From Phascolarctobacterium sp. (GTDB lineage: Bacteria; Bacillota; Negativicutes; Acidaminococcales; Acidaminococcaceae): a DNA stretch of 10,684 nt. Positions 5,402-10,684 of the stretch are shown here, one piece after another. Positions within the stretch are counted from its first letter, which is position 1, and each line of letters begins with the position of its first letter. The notes below the pieces were generated by a model. That model saw only the letters and a list, made by a program, of their open reading frames with translations, was not told the DNA's origin and did no database searches. The stretch covers positions 324 through 11,007 of the forward strand of contig DXVZ01000134.1 of the NCBI GenBank assembly GCA_019417125.1. The letters are read 5' to 3'. Made by a program: the position numbers and the translations under genes.

Positions 5402-6337
5402 CTGTTTTTTGTTTAAAAAGTAAGCTTTTATAGCCTTTTTATCTTCGTCAATCTGGCGGCACAGCGCTTCAACGCCGTCAAACTTCTTTTCAGCGCGGAT
5501 ATATTTATAAAAAGACACTTTCATCTTTTTGCCGTACAAATCGCCGCTGCAATTAAATAAATTTACTTCCAGCCTCACGTGCTCCACATCGTTAAAAGTT
5601 GGGTTGTTGCCAATATTTCCCATGCCCTCGTAAAGCGCGCCATCAATATCCGCCGTTACGGCGTATACTCCCGGTGCAGGTACAGCCATCTCACCATGCA
5701 CAAGCTCAATATTTGCCGTTGGAAAGCCCAGTTTACGCCCACGCTGCTCGCCGTGCACAATTTTGCCAGTAATGGCGTACGCGCGCCCCAACATTGAATT
5801 GGCGTGCTCAATATGCCCTGCCTGTATCAGGTTGCGGATGCCAGTGCTGCTGACAACGTTGCCGTTCATTTTTACCAGCGGGCGCACAATAACTTCAAAA
5901 CCGTTCTTTTTGCCGCTGCGTTCCAGCGTTTCCGTTTTGCCGCTGCCCAAAAAGCCGTAGGTAAAATTTTCGCCCACCACCAGGCAGCGGTAGTTAAAAC
6001 GCTTAAGCCTTGCCAAAAATTCGTCCGGCGAAAGAGCGGCAAATTTTTCCGTAAACGGAATGCTGATAAGGTAATCAACGCCGTATTCCGCCAACAGTTT
6101 TATCTTCTCCTCTGCCGATATAATCCTTACCGGCACCAAATCCGGGCGGATTAACGCCAGCGGATGGTTGCTGAAGGTAAAAACAGCCAGCTTCAGCCCA
6201 TGGCTCTGCGCGTAATCCTTTGCCGTGTAGATGACATCGGCGTGGCCGAGGTGCAGCCCGTCAAAAGTGCCAAGCGCAATAACCGCTGCGGAATATTCAG
6301 TTTTTAAATCAGCATCAAGAGATGTAATTATTTCCAT
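5387..6337 (-). CDS. ribF: Bifunctional riboflavin kinase / FAD synthetase
   Basis: The 316-aa protein has the two-domain RibF layout. The N-terminal nucleotidyltransferase (FMN adenylyltransferase) shows GTFDGLHLGH (23-32), TFSNHPL (54-60), GENFTYGFLGSG (122-133) and SSTGIRNLI (163-171). The C-terminal flavokinase shows GRKLGFPTANI (200-210), PAPGVYA (220-226), NIGNNPTF (241-248) and the RLEVNLF segment containing Glu257. It converts riboflavin to FMN and then FAD with ATP in the cytosol. I chose ATG 6337, which has GAGG 6 nt upstream; this site overlaps the truB stop codon (TGAGG), so translation is probably coupled. A TTG at 6349 would add four residues upstream of that binding site and is unlikely. 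Its 3' end carries the -35 of the rpsO promoter. Confidence 0.97.
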   Translation of the reverse strand: MEIITSLDADLKTEYSAAVIALGTFDGLHLGHADVIYTAKDYAQSHGLKLAVFTFSNHPLALIRPDLVPVRIISAEEKIKLLAEYGVDYLISIPFTEKFAALSPDEFLARLKRFNYRCLVVGENFTYGFLGSGKTETLERSGKKNGFEVIVRPLVKMNGNVVSSTGIRNLIQAGHIEHANSMLGRAYAITGKIVHGEQRGRKLGFPTANIELVHGEMAVPAPGVYAVTADIDGALYEGMGNIGNNPTFNDVEHVRLEVNLFNCSGDLYGKKMKVSFYKYIRAEKKFDGVEALCRQIDEDKKAIKAYFLNKKQLPKT

Positions 6338-6345
6338 TAAAGACC

Positions 6346-7230
6346 TCAAATAAGTTCCTGTGGTTTTTCTGCGTGATGCAGTATTTTAGCAGCTTTAACC
6401 GTACCGCCCTGCGCCTTGCCGACGCCAAAGAATACGCCGCTGCGCCCTTTAAGCCGGTACAAACCATCAGCGGCTTCCGCCATGCTGGTTATTACGCCCT
6501 GCGTAATGCGCCACGCCTGCCTGTCCGTCAGCACAAGTTCCGGCAGGTGCATAACGGCGGTTTCTTCCGGCAATAAATGCGGGTGCCAATCTGCTTCAAG
6601 TTCCTGCAAAGTAACTGCATTGGCAATATTAAAGCCGCCTGCAGATGTGCGCAGCAAGAAACTCATAGTGCCGCACACGCCCAGTTTAGCACAGATATCT
6701 TCCAACAATGTGCGTATATAAGTGCCTTTGGAACATTCTACGTCCACCACTGCTTTTTGCGGCGTAAATTCAATCAGCTGCAAACGGTGGATAAAAATAT
6801 CGCGTTCCTGCCGTTCGACGCTAATGCCTTTGCGCGCCAGTTTATACAACGGCTGTCCGTTTAATTTAAGGGCTGAATACATCGGCGGCAGCTGTTTTTG
6901 CGCGCCGGTAAAGCCCCGTAAAATCTCCGCAAATTCTTCTGCGCTGCAAACAGGCAATTCGCTGCGTTCAATCACTTCGCCGCTGTCGTCGCCGGTATTG
7001 GTTTTAACGCCAAAGGTAATCTCCGTGCGGTAGCTTTTGCGGTCATCAGCCGCGTATTCCAAAAGGCGCGTTGCCGTGCCAACAAAAACCGGCAGTACAC
7101 CGGCGGCGTCCGGGTCAAGCGTACCGGAATGGCCGATTTTTTTAGTATTCAGCACCCTGCGCAAAAAGCCGATAACGTCATGGCTTGTCATACCACAGGG
7201 CTTAAGTACATTAATAATGCCTGCCGTCAT
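6346..7230 (-). CDS. truB: tRNA pseudouridine(55) synthase TruB
   Basis: The 294-aa enzyme makes the pseudouridine at position 55 in the T-loop of tRNAs. It has the N-terminal KPCGMTSHDVI motif (10-20), the catalytic motif GHSGTLDPDAAGVLPV (33-48) with nucleophile Asp39, the substrate-stacking Tyr in KSYRTEITFG (65-74) and SKGTYIRTL (167-175). A C-terminal PUA-like domain covers about 228-290. Length and motifs are normal. Its ATG overlaps the nrnA stop by 4 nt (ATGA), and its stop is 8 nt from the ribF ATG. TruB also acts as a tRNA folding chaperone in E. coli, which fits the translation-related operon. Confidence 0.97.
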   Translation of the reverse strand: MTAGIINVLKPCGMTSHDVIGFLRRVLNTKKIGHSGTLDPDAAGVLPVFVGTATRLLEYAADDRKSYRTEITFGVKTNTGDDSGEVIERSELPVCSAEEFAEILRGFTGAQKQLPPMYSALKLNGQPLYKLARKGISVERQERDIFIHRLQLIEFTPQKAVVDVECSKGTYIRTLLEDICAKLGVCGTMSFLLRTSAGGFNIANAVTLQELEADWHPHLLPEETAVMHLPELVLTDRQAWRITQGVITSMAEAADGLYRLKGRSGVFFGVGKAQGGTVKAAKILHHAEKPQELI

Positions 7231-8177
7231 AACGCATTACCGATAGCATCCAGCACTTTTTGCTTGGCTTCTGCCAGCGGCAGTTCTACCGTGCAGCCGG
7301 CAGCGCGGATATGCCCGCCGCCGCCGAATGACAGCGCAATAGCCGCCACGTCCGTATTTTGCGATCGCATGCTGACGCGCGTCACGCCCGTCTCTACGGC
7401 TTTAAACAACACCGCAACGTCCACGCCTTCAATATAGCGTGCAAAGGAAATAAAGTTGTCGGTGTTTACTTCTTTGTCATATAAATCACTGTTAATTTCG
7501 ATGGTGCTTACCGCACCGCCGTTGTAAAAACTTAAAGTCTGCAATACCTTGCCCAGCATTTCAATATTGGCGCGGGTATGTGTGCCCAGCGCGTCCGAAA
7601 TCTCGTTAGGGCGTGCGCCGTATTCTAAAAGTTTGGCGGCTGCACGCATCGTCGCCGGTGTAGTATTGGCAAAACGGAAAGAACCGCAGTCGGTATAAAT
7701 TGCCGTGTACAGGCAGGTTGCCAAATCTTTATCCGGCACAACGCCCAGCTTCTCCACCAGCGTACACAAAATCTCACCCGTCGCCGCCGCTTCCGTATTA
7801 AGGTACAAATAATCTGCATACTGCGTGTTGGAAATATGGTGGTCAACATTTACTATCGCTTTTGCTTTTACTGCCTGTGCTACAGCGCCGATTCTGTCAA
7901 GCGAGCTGGCGTCAAGCACTACCAACAGGTCTGCTTCAACTGGGTTTTCAGCATCCGGTTTTACAAAGCAGCCTATCTGCGGCAAAAAGCCAAACGCTTT
8001 GGGCACATCGTCGTCAACCATTACCGTTACCTTTTTACCGGCTTTTTCCAGCGCTATTTTCAGCGCCAGCGTTGAGCCTAAAGCATCGCCGTCCGGGCTG
8101 ACGTGCGGGCACAATACAAAAGTATTATGCTCTAAAAGCAGCCCGGCAATTTCTTCAAGCGTACAGTTTTTACTCAT
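7227..8177 (-). CDS. nrnA: DHH-family phosphoesterase NrnA (oligoribonuclease / pAp phosphatase)
   Basis: The 316-aa protein has DHH and DHHA1 domains in the order of B. subtilis NrnA, whose gene family is also found beside rbfA and truB. Metal-binding motifs are His25 with SPDGDALGS (Asp29 and Asp31), Asp89 in VVLDAS, DHH at 112-114 in NVDHHISN, and Asp163 in YTDCGSF. The C-terminal DHHA1 domain carries SMRS (269-272) and GGGGHIRAAG (285-294) for substrate binding. NrnA removes nucleotides from 2- to 5-mer RNAs and dephosphorylates 3'-phosphoadenosine 5'-phosphate, so it finishes RNA decay and protects sulfur assimilation. ATG 8177 overlaps the rbfA stop by 8 nt, and the stop overlaps truB by 4 nt. 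The exact activity balance cannot be read from the sequence. Confidence 0.93.
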   Translation of the reverse strand: MSKNCTLEEIAGLLLEHNTFVLCPHVSPDGDALGSTLALKIALEKAGKKVTVMVDDDVPKAFGFLPQIGCFVKPDAENPVEADLLVVLDASSLDRIGAVAQAVKAKAIVNVDHHISNTQYADYLYLNTEAAATGEILCTLVEKLGVVPDKDLATCLYTAIYTDCGSFRFANTTPATMRAAAKLLEYGARPNEISDALGTHTRANIEMLGKVLQTLSFYNGGAVSTIEINSDLYDKEVNTDNFISFARYIEGVDVAVLFKAVETGVTRVSMRSQNTDVAAIALSFGGGGHIRAAGCTVELPLAEAKQKVLDAIGNAL

Positions 8178-8529
8178 TAGGGGTTTCCTCTTGTTTAATT
8201 TTTTTCAGCAATTCTTCAATATGCGCGCTATATTCCATCGAAGTATCTTTGGCAAAAATCAGCACCGGTGCAAAGCGCAGCCTGATGCGTTTGGCAATTT
8301 CCGTACGCATATAGCCAACGGCTTTATTAAGCCCCTGCCAAGCTTCCTCCTGATCTTTTCCGCTGCCGTACAGGCTTACATAAACCTTTGCCTGGCTAAT
8401 GTCGTCAGTCAGTTCTACGCCCGTAACGGTAACAAATTTAATGCGCGGATCCTTAATATCGTGCAGCAAAATTTTGCTGATTTCCTGCTTAATTGCTTCC
8501 TGTAATTTTTCTACTCTTAATCTTGCCAT
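8170..8529 (-). CDS. rbfA: 30S ribosome-binding factor RbfA
   Basis: The 119-aa protein has the single KH-like fold of RbfA: the start MARLRVEKLQEAIKQEIS, the DPRI motif (27-30), VTVTGVELT, and the conserved end GYMRTEIAKRIRLRFAP followed by the EYSAHIEELL segment. RbfA binds the 30S subunit and assists late maturation of the 5' end of 16S rRNA, notably in the cold. I chose ATG 8529 because AGGTG lies 6 nt upstream and the family starts here; a GTG at 8538 overlaps that site. It follows infB by 12 nt and overlaps nrnA by 8 nt. Placement beside infB is highly conserved in bacteria. Confidence 0.96.
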   Translation of the reverse strand: MARLRVEKLQEAIKQEISKILLHDIKDPRIKFVTVTGVELTDDISQAKVYVSLYGSGKDQEEAWQGLNKAVGYMRTEIAKRIRLRFAPVLIFAKDTSMEYSAHIEELLKKIKQEETPNE

Positions 8530-8541
8530 AACAAGCACCTG

Positions 8542-10684
8542 TTATTCGGCGGCAACTTCTTCCATGGAATAAACTTCAAAAATATCCCCTTCTTTAATAT
8601 CGCGGAACTTTTCAAGCGTTATGCCACATTCAAAGCCTGCCACAACTTCCTTAACGTCATCTTTAAATCTGCGCAGGGAATCTACTTCACCTTCGTGCAC
8701 TACAATACCGTCGCGTACTACGCGCACTTTGGAAGAATTGGTAACTTTGCCTTCCAGCACATAGCAGCCTGCTATCAGCAATTTGGATATTGTAATCAGC
8801 TGGCGTACTTCAACACGTCCCTGAATAACTTCTTTAAACTTCGGCGCAAGCATACCTTTAATGGCTGCTTCAACGTCGTTAATAGCGTCGTAAATAACCC
8901 TGTAAGTACGCACGTCAACCTTTTCGGTTTCGGCTGCCTTGCGGGCATTAGCATCCGGACGGACATTAAAGCCGATGATAAGCGCATTAGCGGCAGATGC
9001 CAGCATTACGTCGGATTCAGTAATGGAACCAACGCCGGAATGCACAACGACAACTTTAACTTCGTCGTTTTTAATATTGCCAAGCGAAGATTTCAGCGCT
9101 TCAATCGTACCCTGAACATCAGCCTTAACAACAATGCTCAGTTCTTTCAGCTCGCCTTCCTGAATACGTTGGAAGATATCATCCAGCGAAACTTTAGCGC
9201 TCTGCTGCATTTCTTCACTGCGTTTTTTCGCAAGGCGTTTTTCGGCAACGCTGCGTGCCGTTTTTTCATCCGTACTGTCCAAAATATCGCCCGCCATCGG
9301 CACTTCGTTTAAGCCAAGCACCTCTACCGGGGTAGAAGGCGGCGCTTTTTTAACTTTTTCACCGCGGTCGTTAATCATAGCGCGTACTTTACCATAAGCC
9401 GTTCCGGCGATAATCGTATCGCCGACGCTAAGCGTGCCGCGCTGTACAAGGACAGTTGCCACAGGGCCGCGCCCTTTATCCAGCTGCGCTTCGATAATCG
9501 TGCCGTGCGCAGGCAGGTTCGGGTTGGCTTTCAGTTCCTGCATTTCGGCAACCAGCAAAATCATTTCCAACAGTTCGGAAATACCGGTTTTTTGATGTGC
9601 GGAAACAGGAACCATAATAGTATCGCCGCCCCAGTCTTCCGGAATCAATTCGTGCTCTGCCAGCTGCTGTTTAACGTGGTCGGGGTTAGCGCCCGGACGG
9701 TCCATTTTGTTAATGGCTACAATAATAGGCACTTTTGCGGCTTTAGCGTGGTTAATTGCCTCAATCGTCTGCGGCATAACGCCATCGTCAGCGGCAACAA
9801 CCAAAATGGCAACGTCCGTTACCTGCGCGCCGCGCGCACGCATCGCCGTAAAAGCTTCGTGGCCAGGCGTATCCAAAAATACAATCTTTTTGCCCTGGTA
9901 ATTTACCTGGTAAGCGCCAATGTGCTGCGTAATGCCGCCCGCTTCATGGCTGGTTACGTTGGTTTTGCGGATAGCATCCAAAAGCGAAGTTTTGCCGTGG
10001 TCAACATGGCCCATAACAGTAATAACCGGCGGGCGGGGCACACGTTTAGCCGGGTCGTCGTCAACTTCGGGGATTTCCGTCGGGTCTTCTTCCGGCGGCA
10101 GCGGCACAACTTCAACGTCAAATTCGGTACCTACAAGCTCTGCTGTTTCAAAATCAATATCCTGGTTAATGGTTACCATTACACCCAGCATAAACAGAGC
10201 TTTAATAACCTCGTTAACCTCGCGTTTAATAAGGTTAGCAAAATCTTTTACGTTAATGCTTTCGCCAACTTCAACGCGCGAAGGCCTTACAACAGGAGCC
10301 TGCTGTACGGGCTGCTGCGGTTTGGTGCTGCCGGGGCGTTTTTTCATCATATGGTCGCGGCTGTGCATATTGCGGCTGTCGCGGCTGGCATACTGGCCTT
10401 TAATCTGCGGTTTTTCATTGCGTTTTTTGTTAAACTGCTGCTTGCCCTGCTGGCTGCCACGGTTTTGGTTTTCAAAACGGCTTTGCTGCTGGCCTGCCGC
10501 ATTGCGGTTTTGCTGGCCGCCCTGCCCTGCCTGCTGTCCTTTCGGTCCGATAAAAATACCTCCCTGCGGGCGCTGGGGGCGGTTAGGTTTGTTGTTTTTA
10601 CCACGCTGCCCCTGCTGCTGCATATTGCCCTTAGCCTGCTGCTGTGCAGGCTGGTTGCTCTTTTTATGGTTCTGATTATTTTGG
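8542..10684 (-). CDS. infB: Translation initiation factor IF-2 (5' end beyond window)
   Basis: The frame stays open to the window edge, so the true start is not seen; 713 residues are visible. The first 130 or so form a low-complexity Gln/Asn/Gly/Lys-rich linker. Then come an IF2_N-like helical module (SINVKDFANLIKREVNEVI), the GTPase domain with G1 GHVDHGKT, G2 GGITQHIGAY, G3 DTPGH, G4 NKMD and G5 SAH, domain II (RGPVATVLVQRGTL), domain III, and the C-terminal initiator-tRNA-binding domain ending in EGDIFEVYSMEEVAAE. IF-2 places fMet-tRNA on the 30S subunit and promotes subunit joining with GTP hydrolysis. It heads the visible part of the operon; nusA and a YlxR/L7Ae pair are expected upstream in Firmicutes but cannot be seen. 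All GTPase motifs are intact. Confidence 0.98.
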   Translation of the reverse strand, partial: QNNQNHKKSNQPAQQQAKGNMQQQGQRGKNNKPNRPQRPQGGIFIGPKGQQAGQGGQQNRNAAGQQQSRFENQNRGSQQGKQQFNKKRNEKPQIKGQYASRDSRNMHSRDHMMKKRPGSTKPQQPVQQAPVVRPSRVEVGESINVKDFANLIKREVNEVIKALFMLGVMVTINQDIDFETAELVGTEFDVEVVPLPPEEDPTEIPEVDDDPAKRVPRPPVITVMGHVDHGKTSLLDAIRKTNVTSHEAGGITQHIGAYQVNYQGKKIVFLDTPGHEAFTAMRARGAQVTDVAILVVAADDGVMPQTIEAINHAKAAKVPIIVAINKMDRPGANPDHVKQQLAEHELIPEDWGGDTIMVPVSAHQKTGISELLEMILLVAEMQELKANPNLPAHGTIIEAQLDKGRGPVATVLVQRGTLSVGDTIIAGTAYGKVRAMINDRGEKVKKAPPSTPVEVLGLNEVPMAGDILDSTDEKTARSVAEKRLAKKRSEEMQQSAKVSLDDIFQRIQEGELKELSIVVKADVQGTIEALKSSLGNIKNDEVKVVVVHSGVGSITESDVMLASAANALIIGFNVRPDANARKAAETEKVDVRTYRVIYDAINDVEAAIKGMLAPKFKEVIQGRVEVRQLITISKLLIAGCYVLEGKVTNSSKVRVVRDGIVVHEGEVDSLRRFKDDVKEVVAGFECGITLEKFRDIKEGDIFEVYSMEEVAAE

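Noticed and set aside
7825..8505. Plus-strand open frame of 226 codons opposite rbfA and nrnA
   Set aside because: Both opposite genes have full catalytic or family motifs. The antisense product has no recognisable domain.
8695..9312. Plus-strand open frame of 205 codons opposite infB
   Set aside because: Antisense shadow of the IF-2 C-terminal domains, Asn/Phe-rich and without motifs.
9920..10675. Plus-strand open frame of 251 codons opposite infB
   Set aside because: It is antisense to the strongly supported IF-2 gene. Its length comes from the Gln/Gly-rich codons of the linker, and the product is Cys/Leu/Ser-rich without family features.
1..10684. CRISPR array, insertion sequence, prophage or other mobile system
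   Set aside because: No regularly spaced repeats, transposase, integrase or terminal inverted repeats were seen; the window is dense core-genome sequence.

Overview
All genes in this window lie on the minus strand, so it is read from base 10684 down to base 1. It is a core-genome segment of a low-to-moderate GC Firmicute. The main evidence is the gene order infB-rbfA-nrnA-truB-ribF-rpsO, the Bacillus-like order secG-esterase-rnr-smpB, strong GGAGG-type ribosome binding sites and TG-extended -10 promoters. The last gene is a rhodanese with a signal peptide. Together with the overall style of the proteins this makes me lean towards a diderm Firmicute (Negativicutes, perhaps the Acidaminococcaceae), but that placement is a guess and not something the sequence proves.

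Region 1 (10684-5387) is the distal part of the nusA-infB type operon. It holds infB (5' end cut by the window), rbfA, nrnA (DHH phosphoesterase), truB and ribF. These genes touch or overlap (12 nt gap, 8 nt overlap, 4 nt ATGA overlap, 8 nt gap), which suggests one mRNA with translational coupling. Their jobs are translation initiation, 30S maturation, nano-RNA/pAp turnover, tRNA pseudouridylation and flavin cofactor synthesis.

Region 2 (5401-4974) is rpsO, with a probable promoter in the 3' end of ribF, a leader of about 85 nt that can fold, and a strong intrinsic terminator. Region 3 (4953-4599) is secG alone, with its own promoter, a TTG start and a terminator. The commonly seen rpsO-pnp neighbourhood is absent: the secG block begins right after rpsO.

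Region 4 (4593-106) is a five-gene operon: Est30/YvaK-like carboxylesterase, PaaI-type hotdog thioesterase, rnr (RNase R), smpB and an exported single-domain rhodanese, closed by a terminator at 106-145. Its extended -10 promoter sits directly against the secG terminator. RNase R and SmpB cooperate in tmRNA-mediated ribosome rescue and degradation of nonstop mRNA; the other three genes have no obvious mechanistic link to that. Bases 1-105 hold no recognisable gene, and no stretch longer than 300 bases lacks a gene.

I found no mobile element, CRISPR array, tRNA, rRNA or clearly novel system. The points worth a second look are regulatory (rpsO leader, terminator-promoter junction), one catalytic-residue substitution (Glu for Asp in the esterase), a Q/N-rich IF2 linker and the two additions to the rnr-smpB operon.
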